The position numbers and the translations under genes were made by a program. DNA of 59,143 nt from Rhodanobacter humi (GTDB lineage Bacteria; Pseudomonadota; Gammaproteobacteria; Xanthomonadales; Rhodanobacteraceae): assembly GCF_041107455.1 (NCBI RefSeq), contig NZ_JBGBPY010000002.1:1-59143 (forward strand), written 5' to 3'. Below, piece after piece: positions 48,383-57,741 of the stretch; the stretch's first letter is position 1; each line of letters begins with the position of its first letter. The notes under the pieces are model-generated. The model saw only the letters and a program-made list of their open reading frames with translations. It ran no database searches and had not been told where the DNA came from.

Positions 48383-48625
48383 CAGGGCTTCTTCCATAGA
48401 AAGTCGATGCGGGTATGCCATCACAGAAAAATGTGTCTGACCAGAGTGTGCTGCCATCTACCCCGTTCACTCACTCGGCAAGGCCTTATTCCCAGCGACA
48501 ATCGTTCGCAGTGTTGCGAATCGACGCATCGAGTGTGTCTTAACGAACAGTTGAGAAATGGTTGAGGGGCAGCACGAGCCTCGCTCGCTACTGTGCCGCG
48601 GATGTCATAGCGCGCAGGGATATTC

Positions 48626-49651
48626 GTGGCCCCGATCCGCCTCACCGTTGTGGTGCCCGCGTACAACGAAGCGGAAGTGCTCCCCCTGTTTCATGCGCGT
48701 CTTGTCGGCGTGCTCGATGGGATGGCGCTCGATGCGCGGGTGATCTATGTCGATGACGGAAGTCGCGATGGCACATGGCTCGTACTCAACCGGCTGATGG
48801 GCCAAGACCCGCGCATCGGCACGCTGCGCTTGAGCCGCAACTTCGGCAAGGAAGCCGCACTGACCGCGGGTCTCGACGCCGTGACGGATGAGGCCGATGC
48901 CATCGTCATCATTGATGCCGATCTGCAAGATCCCCCCGAACTCATTCCGGACCTGCTGACACGCTGGCGCGATGGCTACGACGTGGTTTACGCCACTCGC
49001 GAACACCGTGAAGGCGAGAGCTGGTTCAAGCGAGCGACGGCACATCTCTTCTATCGATTGATGGCGCGCATGGCGGCGTTCAACGTGCCGCACGATACCG
49101 GTGATTTCCGCCTGATGTCGGCGCGTGCGGTGGCCGCGCTGCGCCAGTTGCGCGAGCGCCAACGTTTCATGAAGGGCCTGTTCGGCTGGATCGGCTATCC
49201 CCATACGGCGGTCATGTATCAGCGCAGCCCGCGCCAGGCGGGTCGCACCAAATGGAACTACTGGCGGCTGTTCAATCTGGCAGTGGAAGGCATCACTTCG
49301 TTTTCCATTTTGCCACTGCGACTGGCCACGGCAGTGGGTGTGGCCACATCGGTGTGCGCTTTCAGCTACGGCGCAGGGGCCTTCATCAAGGCCGTGCTGT
49401 GGGGTGATCCGGTCAAAGGGTATCCCTCGCTGATGGTCGTGGTCCTGGTGCTGGGCGGTCTACAACTGCTGGCATTGGGCGTGGTCGGCGAATACCTCGG
49501 CCGTGTGTACGCCGAGGTCAAACAGCGGCCGATCTATCTGATCGAAACGGCGTGTCAGGTGCCGATGATGCCCCCGCTACACAGCACGGCACGCGCCGAC
49601 GCGCCGCCATCGGTGGCCGTCGCATCGCTTCCCACCAAGGACCCTCGATGA
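48626..49651 (+). CDS. GtrB/DPM1-like family 2 glycosyltransferase
   Basis: A 341-aa protein. The GT2 domain carries DDGSRDGT (near residue 45) and DADLQDPPE (near 92). Two C-terminal membrane helices follow (~235-255 and ~270-295), then QRPIYLIE, as in bactoprenol-phosphate glucosyltransferases. It should charge undecaprenyl phosphate with a sugar for the ArnT-like enzymes, with GtrA as flippase. It starts with GTG preceded by AGGGA. Its stop overlaps the next gene by 4 bp. Confidence 0.87.
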   Translation: MAPIRLTVVVPAYNEAEVLPLFHARLVGVLDGMALDARVIYVDDGSRDGTWLVLNRLMGQDPRIGTLRLSRNFGKEAALTAGLDAVTDEADAIVIIDADLQDPPELIPDLLTRWRDGYDVVYATREHREGESWFKRATAHLFYRLMARMAAFNVPHDTGDFRLMSARAVAALRQLRERQRFMKGLFGWIGYPHTAVMYQRSPRQAGRTKWNYWRLFNLAVEGITSFSILPLRLATAVGVATSVCAFSYGAGAFIKAVLWGDPVKGYPSLMVVVLVLGGLQLLALGVVGEYLGRVYAEVKQRPIYLIETACQVPMMPPLHSTARADAPPSVAVASLPTKDPR

Positions 49652-51363
49652 GCGTCAAGCACATGGCTCAGAACGATGTTCGTCCAGCGGGTGCGTGGCA
49701 CGCGCGATTCAGCGCAGCCGCCGTGCTACTGGGGATCGGATGGCTCGCGGCCTGGTTCTACGGATTGGCTGGCCGTGCGCTCGCCGAACCCGACGAGGGA
49801 CGGTATGCGGAAGTGGCCCACGAGATGTTCACGAGCGGCGATTGGATCACGCCCCGCCTGGATGGCTTCAATTTCTTCGACAAGCCGCCCTTGCATTACT
49901 GGGCCAGCGCGACGGCCTATGCGCTCTTCGGTGCGCATCCGTGGAGCGCACGCCTGTGGTGCGCGCTTACCGGTTTGCTGGCGATCGTGGCGATCGGCTG
50001 GGCCGGGGCGCGGCTTTTCGGTCGTGAGGCGGGCGGCTACGCGGCCGTCATCCTCGGCAGCTCGTTACTGTTCGTCTTTGCCGCGCATATCAATACGCTG
50101 GATATAGGGGTTGCGGCGTTTCTCGCCGTGGGCATGGCGTGTTTTCTGGTCGCGCAATTCGATCCGACCGCACGGCATCTGCGCACGCGACTGAATCTGC
50201 TGATGTGGGCAGCGCTGGCCTTGGCGGTGCTGTCCAAAGGGCTCATCGGCGTGGTGTTGCCCGGCATGATCCTGGGCATCTTCATGCTGTGGCAGCGTGA
50301 CTGGGGGGTACTGCGGCGCGTGTCCCTCGTGCCCGGTGTACTGGTGCTGCTGGTGCTGTGCGCGCCTTGGTTCATTTTGATATGCCGCCTGCATCCGGAT
50401 TTCTTCGACTATTTCTTCATCCGGGAGCATTTCACGCGGTTCTTGACCTCGGCCGACGGTCGCTCCAAGGTCTTTGGGTTCTTTCTCCCCGTCGTGCTCC
50501 TCGGCCTGTTTCCCTGGACGTTGCTGTTGCCGTGGAGCAAAACCAGTTGGCGTGCCATTGGTGCCGGTGGTCCCGCACAACGCTTCCTGCTGGTATGGGT
50601 GGGCGTGGTCTTCGTGTTCTTTTCGTTCTCGCATTCCCAGCTGCCGTTCTACATTTTGCCGGTGTTTCCTGCTTTGGCGCTGCTGCTGGGTCGTGCAGCC
50701 ACGGTGCTGTCGCTGCAGGCCTTGGTGCGCCGTTTTTGGTGGGTCGCCACGCTCACGACCCTGGGTGCCGCCACCGCCACGGCAATCGCGCTCGCCGCGC
50801 GCACGGCGATCCCGAAAGCCGTGTTGCAGGATGTGTTGAGCGGCTTGTCTTTGGCCTTGGTGCTGATGGCGCTCGCCGCGATGGTGGGCACCTGGGCGTT
50901 GCATCGCGGCCGGCGCCGTACGGCCATCCATGGGCTTGCCCTGGCCACCTTGATCGCGTGGCAGCTCACGCTAGTGTCATCGCAGCCCTTGAACGACATG
51001 CGTTCCGCGGATCCGGTCGCTCGCCTCATCCAACCGGAGCTCGGACCGCACACCGAAGTATTCACGGTGCATGCCTATTTGCGGGCGTTGCCGTTCTACC
51101 TCGGGCGGCCAGTTACCGTGGTCGACCAGGATTCCGATGATCTGACGCCCGGCTTGGCGTCGCGGCCTGATGGCTACATCGCCGACCTCGCCACGTTCGA
51201 GCAGCGCTGGCGCGCCAGCCACGATGCGATCGCGTTGGTCGCGGACGACCTGGTGGGACAGCTGCGCAGCGAAGGGCTGCCGTTTCGTGAGCTGGGCCGG
51301 GAAGCCACCGGTGTCATTATCACGCGACACGAAACGGCGCCGCCCTTGCGGTCGACGCCATGA
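49648..51363 (+). CDS. ArnT-like (GT39) glycosyltransferase, paralog 2
   Basis: A 571-aa polytopic protein with the complete GT39 loop-1 motif (LAEPDEGRYAEVAHEM, then FNFFDKPPLHYW) and a later QLPFYILPVFPALALLLG segment. It probably transfers a sugar from an undecaprenyl carrier to lipid A or another envelope acceptor. Translationally coupled to the GtrB-like gene. Unlike paralog 1 it keeps the acidic pair, so it is the likelier active enzyme. The acceptor is unknown. Confidence 0.85.
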   Translation: MSVKHMAQNDVRPAGAWHARFSAAAVLLGIGWLAAWFYGLAGRALAEPDEGRYAEVAHEMFTSGDWITPRLDGFNFFDKPPLHYWASATAYALFGAHPWSARLWCALTGLLAIVAIGWAGARLFGREAGGYAAVILGSSLLFVFAAHINTLDIGVAAFLAVGMACFLVAQFDPTARHLRTRLNLLMWAALALAVLSKGLIGVVLPGMILGIFMLWQRDWGVLRRVSLVPGVLVLLVLCAPWFILICRLHPDFFDYFFIREHFTRFLTSADGRSKVFGFFLPVVLLGLFPWTLLLPWSKTSWRAIGAGGPAQRFLLVWVGVVFVFFSFSHSQLPFYILPVFPALALLLGRAATVLSLQALVRRFWWVATLTTLGAATATAIALAARTAIPKAVLQDVLSGLSLALVLMALAAMVGTWALHRGRRRTAIHGLALATLIAWQLTLVSSQPLNDMRSADPVARLIQPELGPHTEVFTVHAYLRALPFYLGRPVTVVDQDSDDLTPGLASRPDGYIADLATFEQRWRASHDAIALVADDLVGQLRSEGLPFRELGREATGVIITRHETAPPLRSTP

Positions 51364-51462
51364 CGGGGCGCCGATGATGCGTGATGACACTGACGGGAAG
51401 GCAGGGTTCGCACGATGCCCTTTCCCTCGAAGGAACCGACTGATCTCCTGCGCGGAAGATTC

Positions 51463-52878
51463 ATGAATAAGCACGCTACACGCCTCCTGGTCATCGGACT
51501 GACGCTCGGTTTGACCGCCTGCGCAAGCTATCGGCCACGACCGCTGGAACCGGCCACCACCGTCGCTGCCTTCGAGCAACGGTCGCTGCGCGATCCGGGG
51601 CTGCAGGTGTTTCTGCAACGCCATGACGCCACGCCGACCACGACCACGACGCCATCCTCCTGGGATCTGCGCTCCCTCACGTGGGTGGCTTTGTACTATC
51701 AGCCGGATCTTGATGTGGCGCGCGCGAAATGGCGCGTTGCCGAGGCGGCGGTGATCACGGCCGGCGCCCGTCCGAATCCGACGTTGGATTTCACCAATCA
51801 GTACAACGTCGATGCACCCGCTGGCGTCGGGCCCTGGACGGTGGGCCCGACGCTCAATGTGCCGATCGAGACGGCAGGTAAGCGCGGCGACCGGATTCGA
51901 CAGGCGCAGCAACTGGCCGAAGCGGCACGCTTGAATATCGCGGAGACCGCGTGGCAGGTACGCCGTCGCGTGCGCAGCAGCTTGCTTGGCGTGTATCCCA
52001 CCGTGCCCTTGCTGCGTCGACAACAGGAGCGACAAGCGGAGCTGGTCAGGTTGATCGAACGGCGCACGGCAACCGGGGAGGCATCGCAACCGGAGCTCAC
52101 CCAGGCACGCATCACGCTCAACCAGCTCAGCTTGAATCTGCAGGAGGCGCAGAAGCGTCTCGCAGAAAACCGGGTGCAGTTGGCCTCGGCCCTGGGCCTG
52201 CCCGTGAGTGCGCTTGATGGCATCACGCTGTCGCTGACGGCGTTCGAGCAGGTACCACCCCTGAGCGCGCTGCCGTCGCATGACGTGCGACGGCAAGCGC
52301 TGCGGGATCGACCCGACGTCCGCGCGGCACTGGCGGACTACGAAGCCAGTCAGGCCGCGTTGCAAGGCGAAGTGGCGAAACAATATCCCGACATCACGCT
52401 CGGTCCGGGCTTTCTGTGGGATGCCGCACAGGCCAAGTGGTCGTTGGGGTTGTCACTGGTACTGCCGTTGCTCAACCACAATCAGGGCCCGATCGCCGAA
52501 GCCCGAGCGCGTCGTCAGCAAGCGGCCGCCAACTTTCTTGCCGTGCAAGCGCAGGCGATCGGCGAAGTCGATCAGGCGCTGGCCGGTTATCGCCAGGTCG
52601 TCCGCAAACTCGCCACGGCCGATGCCTTGCTGGCGGCCCAACGCAAGGCATCCCTTTCCGCCGAAGCGCTGTACCGGGCGGGCGAAACGGATCGGTTGAG
52701 TCTGATCGGCGCCCAGGTGGAATTGGCCGCGGCCGAACTGGCCCGTCTCGATACCCTCCTGCAGGCCCAGCAATCGCTGGGCGCGCTCGAAGATGCCATG
52801 CGGCACCCCTTGGGTGCACTTGCGACCGACATTCATACCCTTGAAAACGCGCCCCGCATGCAGGATTCCCAGCCATGA
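51463..52878 (+). CDS. TolC/CzcC-type outer-membrane efflux lipoprotein
   Basis: A 471-aa protein. Signal peptide with lipobox LTACAS, then two repeated OEP domains rich in coiled coil (for example AEAARLNIAETAWQVRRRVR). It forms the outer-membrane duct of a tripartite pump. GGAAGA precedes ATG 51463. The stop overlaps the membrane-fusion gene by 4 bp. Confidence 0.87.
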   Translation: MNKHATRLLVIGLTLGLTACASYRPRPLEPATTVAAFEQRSLRDPGLQVFLQRHDATPTTTTTPSSWDLRSLTWVALYYQPDLDVARAKWRVAEAAVITAGARPNPTLDFTNQYNVDAPAGVGPWTVGPTLNVPIETAGKRGDRIRQAQQLAEAARLNIAETAWQVRRRVRSSLLGVYPTVPLLRRQQERQAELVRLIERRTATGEASQPELTQARITLNQLSLNLQEAQKRLAENRVQLASALGLPVSALDGITLSLTAFEQVPPLSALPSHDVRRQALRDRPDVRAALADYEASQAALQGEVAKQYPDITLGPGFLWDAAQAKWSLGLSLVLPLLNHNQGPIAEARARRQQAAANFLAVQAQAIGEVDQALAGYRQVVRKLATADALLAAQRKASLSAEALYRAGETDRLSLIGAQVELAAAELARLDTLLQAQQSLGALEDAMRHPLGALATDIHTLENAPRMQDSQP

Positions 52879-53924
52879 ACAAGAAATCCATTCTCGCGGC
52901 CCTTCTGGGTGCCATCGTGCTGGCGCTAGCGGTCTGGGGATTCCTGGCCGGCCAGAAGGAGCGTGCTACGGAGGCCCAGCGCGAGACACCGGTGAAGGCG
53001 CCGTCGCGCGTCTCGCAAGTGCAGGATCTGACGGCGGTCACGCTGGATGCCGCGGATCAAAAGCAGAGTGGGATCGTCGTGGTCACGCCACAGTCCATGG
53101 CCCATCGTCCGATGCTGCAGACGTTCGGTACGGTGCTGGATGTGGCGGATCTGATCGCGTTGCGCAACGCCGACGTCGCCGCCCAGGCCCAGGCGGACAA
53201 AGCCGACGCCGCGCTGCAGGCTTCCCACGCCGAATACCAGCGACTGCAGTCGTTGCATCGTGACGAACGGAACATTTCCGACAAGGCCTTGCAGGCGGCC
53301 GCCGCGGTGTGGCATGCCGACCAAGCCGCGTCGCGGGCAGCGCAAGCCGCGCTGACCGCCGCGCAACAGACCGCGAGCCAGCAATGGGGCGACGTCCTGG
53401 CGAAGGCGGCGGCCGCGAATACGTCGTTGTTTACGCGTCTGGCCACCCGCCAGCAAGTCCTCGTCCAGGTGGTGCTGCCCGCGGTCACCGCACTCGCCCC
53501 CCCTGTCCAGGCGCGCGTGCAGACCGTCAACGGGGACTTTCACGCCGCCACCTTGATCTCGCCCGCGCCACGCACGGACCCCCGTTTGCAAGGGCTCAGT
53601 TTCTTCTATGCCGTGTCCGCTGAGGGTCTCCTGCCTGGCATGGCGATCACCGCGTATCTACCCTCGGGCACGGTGGTCCAGGGAACGATGATTCCCGGCT
53701 CGGCGGTGGTGTGGTGGCAGGGTCGCTCGTGGGTCTATAGCCGCAACCAGCCCGATCGTTTTGTGCGCCATGCGCTGCCGGTCGACAACCCGGTGGACGG
53801 TGGCTGGTTCGTGGCCCAGGGATTTGCGCGGGGCGAACCGATCGTGGCGACGGGCGCGCAACTGCTGCTGTCGGAAGAGCAGCGTTCACGCATTGCCGTC
53901 GGTGAAGACGGAGACAAGCAATGA
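52875..53924 (+). CDS. Membrane-fusion protein of the RND pump
   Basis: A 349-aa protein. The N-terminal helix (AALLGAIVLALAVWGFLAG) anchors it; the periplasmic part has a short helical hairpin (~95-170, Ala/Gln-rich) and beta domains (TVVQGTMIPGSAVVWWQGRS). It bridges the outer-membrane duct and the RND pump. The hairpin is compact and no extra metal-binding N-terminal domain is visible. Four-base overlaps on both sides. Confidence 0.85.
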   Translation: MNKKSILAALLGAIVLALAVWGFLAGQKERATEAQRETPVKAPSRVSQVQDLTAVTLDAADQKQSGIVVVTPQSMAHRPMLQTFGTVLDVADLIALRNADVAAQAQADKADAALQASHAEYQRLQSLHRDERNISDKALQAAAAVWHADQAASRAAQAALTAAQQTASQQWGDVLAKAAAANTSLFTRLATRQQVLVQVVLPAVTALAPPVQARVQTVNGDFHAATLISPAPRTDPRLQGLSFFYAVSAEGLLPGMAITAYLPSGTVVQGTMIPGSAVVWWQGRSWVYSRNQPDRFVRHALPVDNPVDGGWFVAQGFARGEPIVATGAQLLLSEEQRSRIAVGEDGDKQ

Positions 53925-56900
53925 GGCAGGACGCACCGGGTCTGCTGGCGGCGATCGTCCGCTTCTCGTTGCGGTTTCGCGGCGTGGTGCTGGTGCTGGC
54001 GGGCATCCTGATCGTCTATGGCGCGCTCACGCTGTCGCGCAGCAAGTACGACGTGTTTCCTGAATTTGCCCCGCCGCAGGTGTCGATTCAGACCGAAGCC
54101 CCGGGGTTGGCGCCTGAACAGGTGGAGGTATTGGCGACCCAGCCGATCGAGAACGCGATCAACGGTCTGCCGGGACTGCAGGCGCTGCGCTCGCAATCGA
54201 TCCAGGGCTTGTCGGTGATCACTATCACCTTCAATCCGGGCAGCGACATCTATCGGGATCGGCAGAATCTCGGGGAACGTCTCGGCGCGCTCGCCACCCA
54301 GCTGCCGCAAGGCGTGCAGGTGCCCGTGATGTCGCCGCTGACCTCTTCCACCAGTGTGGTGCTGGATATCGGTCTGACCTCCGACAAGCGATCACTGATG
54401 GAGCTGCGCACGCTGGCCGACTGGACGCTGAAACCGGCGTTGCTGGCGGTACCGGGCGTCGCGAAGGTCGCGGTGTTCGGCGGTGACACCAAGGAATACC
54501 AGGTCCAGATCCGCCCGGAGCAATTGCTCAAATACAATCTCGCGGTTGACGACGTCCTGACGGCGGCGCGGCGGGCCACGGGGGTGCGTGGTGCCGGTTT
54601 CATCGACACGCCCAATCAGCGCATCGTCCTGCAGAGCGACGGTCAGGCGCTCGCCGTGCAGGAGATCGCCGGTACCATCGTGCGGCATCAGGCGGGCGGC
54701 AATGTCACCTTGGGCGATGTCGCGCAGGTGGTCGTCGCGCCGGAGCCGCCCATCGGAGCGTCCTCGGTCATGGGCCATCCGGCTGTGCAACTGGTGATTT
54801 CCGAGCAATACGGCGCCAATACGCTTGTCGTGACTCAGAGCGTGGAAAAGGCGTTGGCCAGCATGAAGTCCGGTCTGACCGCGCAGGGCATCACCCTGCA
54901 TGCCGATCTGTTTCGTCCGGCCAATTTCATCACGACCGCAACCGGCAACATCAAGTCCTCGCTGCTGATCGGCGGCGTGCTGGTCGTGATCGTGCTGATG
55001 CTGTTCCTTTACAACCTGCGCACGGCCGCGATCTCGCTGGTGGCGATCCCGTTGTCGCTGCTCGCCGCCGTGACGGTGCTGGAATACTTCGGCTTCAGCC
55101 TCAACACTATGACCTTGGGTGGATTGGCCATCGCCATCGGTTTGCTGGTGGACGATGCGGTGATCGTGGTGGAGAACATCTACCGCCGACTGCGCGAGAA
55201 TCGCCATGCCGAGGTACCGCGTCCCGTCTTCGCGGTGCTGCTGGACGCCTCGCTGGAAGTGCGCAGCGCGGTGGTCTATGCGACGCTGGCGATCGCGCTG
55301 GTATTCATTCCCGTGCTGACCATGTCGGGCATCGCCGGCCGTCTGTTCGCGCCGTTGGGCATTGCCTATGTGCTGGCGACACTCGCCTCGCTGCTGGTGG
55401 CCATGACGGTCACCCCAGCCTTGTGCTACTTGCTGTTGGCCAACCGCCCGTTGCCGGAACGCGAGGCTCCCTTGGTGCGTTGGACCAAGGACCGGTATCG
55501 CGGCGTGCTGTTGCGGGTAGAGACCAGCTACCGTGCGGTCATGACCGTGGTCCTCGTGCTGACGCTGATGGCGGTGGCGGCGCTGCCGTTCTTCGGGGGC
55601 GGCTTTCTGCCGGAGCTGCGTGAGGGCCATTTCATCGTCCACATGTCGGCGGTGCCGGGAACCTCGCTGCAGGAGTCGATCCGTATCGGCAACCATGTGA
55701 CTGCCGCGCTGCTGAAGCTGCCCTTCGTTCGTTCGGTGGCGCAGAACGCGGGACGTGCCGAAAAGGCGGATGACACGTGGGGCACGCAATACAGCGAATT
55801 CAACGTCGATCTCAAACCTCTCAGCGGCGATGCCGCCGAAGCGGCCGTCTCGGATATTCGCAAGGCGCTGGCACCGTTTCCCGGCGTCAACTTTGCGGTC
55901 AAGACCTTCCTGACGGAACGTGTCGAAGAAACCCTGTCGGGCTTTACCGCCGCCGTGGCGGTCAATATCTACGGCAACGACCTGGACACACTCGACACCA
56001 AGGCGGCGGACGTCGCGAAAATTCTGGGGCAGCTGCCTGGCGCAGCGGATGTCCAGGTGCAGTCACCGCCGGGGACGCCGCAGTTGGTGGTGCGCCTGCG
56101 CAAACAAGCGTTGGCCCGCTGGGGGTTCGATGCCGTGACAGTGCTCGATGCCATCCGCACCGCGTATCAAGGCGACCAGGTCGGTCAGGTCTACGACGGT
56201 AACCGCGTGTTCAATGTCTCAGTCATCCTCGCGCCTCAACAACGCGGAAAGGTGGCCGAAGTGGGGGCATTGCCGATACGCAACGCCGCCGGCACGTATG
56301 TCCCGCTGAAGGAACTGGCCGACATCTACGAAGATGCGGGGCGCTACGTCGTGTTGCACGACGGCGCCCGACGCGTGCAGACCGTGACCGCCAATGTGAG
56401 CGGGGGCAACGTGTCGGCCTTTGTCGCCGCCGCCAAACAACAGATTGCCGCCAAGGTCGCGCTGCCGCCCGGCAGCTACGTGGAGTTTGGTGGTGCAGCG
56501 GCGGCGCAGAGCCAGTCCACGCATGATCTGCTGATCAACTCACTGATCGCCGGTGTCGCCATCGTCTTGTTGTTGTTCATGGTGCTCGGCAGCATGCGCA
56601 GTTTGTTGCTGGTGCTGGCCAACCTGCCGTTCGCGCTGGTCGGCGGCGTGCTGGCGGTGTTCGCCACCGGCGGCGGCCTTTCCATCGGCTCGATGGTGGG
56701 CTTCGTCACCCTGTTTGGCATCACCTTGCGCAACTCGATCATGCTGCTGTCGCACTACGACCATCTGGTCAACGTCGAAGGCATGACCTGGGGGCCGGAG
56801 GCCGCCCTGCGCGGCGCGCAAGAACGCCTCTCGCCCATTTTGATGACGGCGCTGGTCACCGCCTTGGGGCTGCTTCCACTGGCGATTGGCAGTGGTGCTC

Positions 56901-57055
56901 CGGGTCGCGAGATCGAGGGACCGATGGCGCTGGTCATTCTCGGCGGGCTGGTTACCAGCACGGCGCTCAATCTGCTGGTGCTGCCCACGCTGGCCCTGCG
57001 TTACGGTCGTTTCCAGCGCGATACGCCGGAAGACGCCAACCCCGCGGTGGCCTAA
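53921..57055 (+). CDS. RND efflux transporter
   Basis: A 1,044-aa pump with two six-helix halves and two large periplasmic loops. It is close to the CzcA/CusA group by overall layout (KYDVFPEFAPPQVSIQTEAP near the start). However, helix 4 carries GLLVDDAVIVVENI with an Asp pair (about residues 410-411), the proton relay of hydrophobic-compound pumps, where metal pumps usually have DG. The substrate is therefore open: metal or amphiphile. The last 5 bp before the response-regulator gene are non-coding. Confidence 0.88.
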   Translation: MRQDAPGLLAAIVRFSLRFRGVVLVLAGILIVYGALTLSRSKYDVFPEFAPPQVSIQTEAPGLAPEQVEVLATQPIENAINGLPGLQALRSQSIQGLSVITITFNPGSDIYRDRQNLGERLGALATQLPQGVQVPVMSPLTSSTSVVLDIGLTSDKRSLMELRTLADWTLKPALLAVPGVAKVAVFGGDTKEYQVQIRPEQLLKYNLAVDDVLTAARRATGVRGAGFIDTPNQRIVLQSDGQALAVQEIAGTIVRHQAGGNVTLGDVAQVVVAPEPPIGASSVMGHPAVQLVISEQYGANTLVVTQSVEKALASMKSGLTAQGITLHADLFRPANFITTATGNIKSSLLIGGVLVVIVLMLFLYNLRTAAISLVAIPLSLLAAVTVLEYFGFSLNTMTLGGLAIAIGLLVDDAVIVVENIYRRLRENRHAEVPRPVFAVLLDASLEVRSAVVYATLAIALVFIPVLTMSGIAGRLFAPLGIAYVLATLASLLVAMTVTPALCYLLLANRPLPEREAPLVRWTKDRYRGVLLRVETSYRAVMTVVLVLTLMAVAALPFFGGGFLPELREGHFIVHMSAVPGTSLQESIRIGNHVTAALLKLPFVRSVAQNAGRAEKADDTWGTQYSEFNVDLKPLSGDAAEAAVSDIRKALAPFPGVNFAVKTFLTERVEETLSGFTAAVAVNIYGNDLDTLDTKAADVAKILGQLPGAADVQVQSPPGTPQLVVRLRKQALARWGFDAVTVLDAIRTAYQGDQVGQVYDGNRVFNVSVILAPQQRGKVAEVGALPIRNAAGTYVPLKELADIYEDAGRYVVLHDGARRVQTVTANVSGGNVSAFVAAAKQQIAAKVALPPGSYVEFGGAAAAQSQSTHDLLINSLIAGVAIVLLLFMVLGSMRSLLLVLANLPFALVGGVLAVFATGGGLSIGSMVGFVTLFGITLRNSIMLLSHYDHLVNVEGMTWGPEAALRGAQERLSPILMTALVTALGLLPLAIGSGAPGREIEGPMALVILGGLVTSTALNLLVLPTLALRYGRFQRDTPEDANPAVA

Positions 57056-57060
57056 CGATC

Positions 57061-57741
57061 ATGTTGCGCGTGCTGCTCATCGAAGACAATCGCGACTTGG
57101 CCACCACTCTGTGGGATTACCTGGAGTTGCATGGTTTCGCGGTGGATCATGCCTACGACGGCATGACCGGGTTGCGTCTGGCGTTGACGGGCACGCACGA
57201 TCTGATCGTGCTGGATCTGGGGCTGCCACGTCTGGATGGCCTGGAGGTCTGCCGTCATCTGCGCGCTGCCCAGCACGACATGCCGGTGTTGATGTTGACG
57301 GCCCGCGAGACCCTGGACGACAAGCTGCGCGGTTTCGCCGAGGGTGCGGACGATTACCTGGTCAAACCGTTCGCTATGAAGGAACTGGTGGCGCGGCTGC
57401 ATGCGCTGCATCGACGCGTGCAGCCCCTGCTCGGTGCGCCCCTGCAGGTCGCTGATCTCGAATACGATGCCGCTCGTTTTCGGGTTCGCCGTGGGGGTGT
57501 TTCCGTCACGGTGACCCGTGCCGGCCTGCGCCTGCTGGAGGTGTTGATGCGTCGCTCGCCGCTCGTGGTGAGCCATGCGGATTTGGCACGGGCGCTGTGG
57601 GGCGAGGCGGTGGGTGACCCCAATGCCATGCGCACGCACCTGCATGCCCTGCGGCAAGCGATCGACAAACCCTTCGAGAAACCCCTACTGCACAGCGTGC
57701 ATGGTATCGGCTACCGTTTGGCGGATGACGATGCGTCCTAG
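57061..57741 (+). CDS. OmpR-family response regulator
   Basis: A 226-aa regulator. The receiver domain has LIEDNRD, phospho-acceptor Asp52 (LDLGLP) and LVKPF; the C-terminal winged helix ends in HSVHGIGYRL. It likely activates the efflux and glycosyltransferase genes. It starts 5 bp after the RND stop and overlaps the kinase gene. Confidence 0.9.
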   Translation: MLRVLLIEDNRDLATTLWDYLELHGFAVDHAYDGMTGLRLALTGTHDLIVLDLGLPRLDGLEVCRHLRAAQHDMPVLMLTARETLDDKLRGFAEGADDYLVKPFAMKELVARLHALHRRVQPLLGAPLQVADLEYDAARFRVRRGGVSVTVTRAGLRLLEVLMRRSPLVVSHADLARALWGEAVGDPNAMRTHLHALRQAIDKPFEKPLLHSVHGIGYRLADDDAS

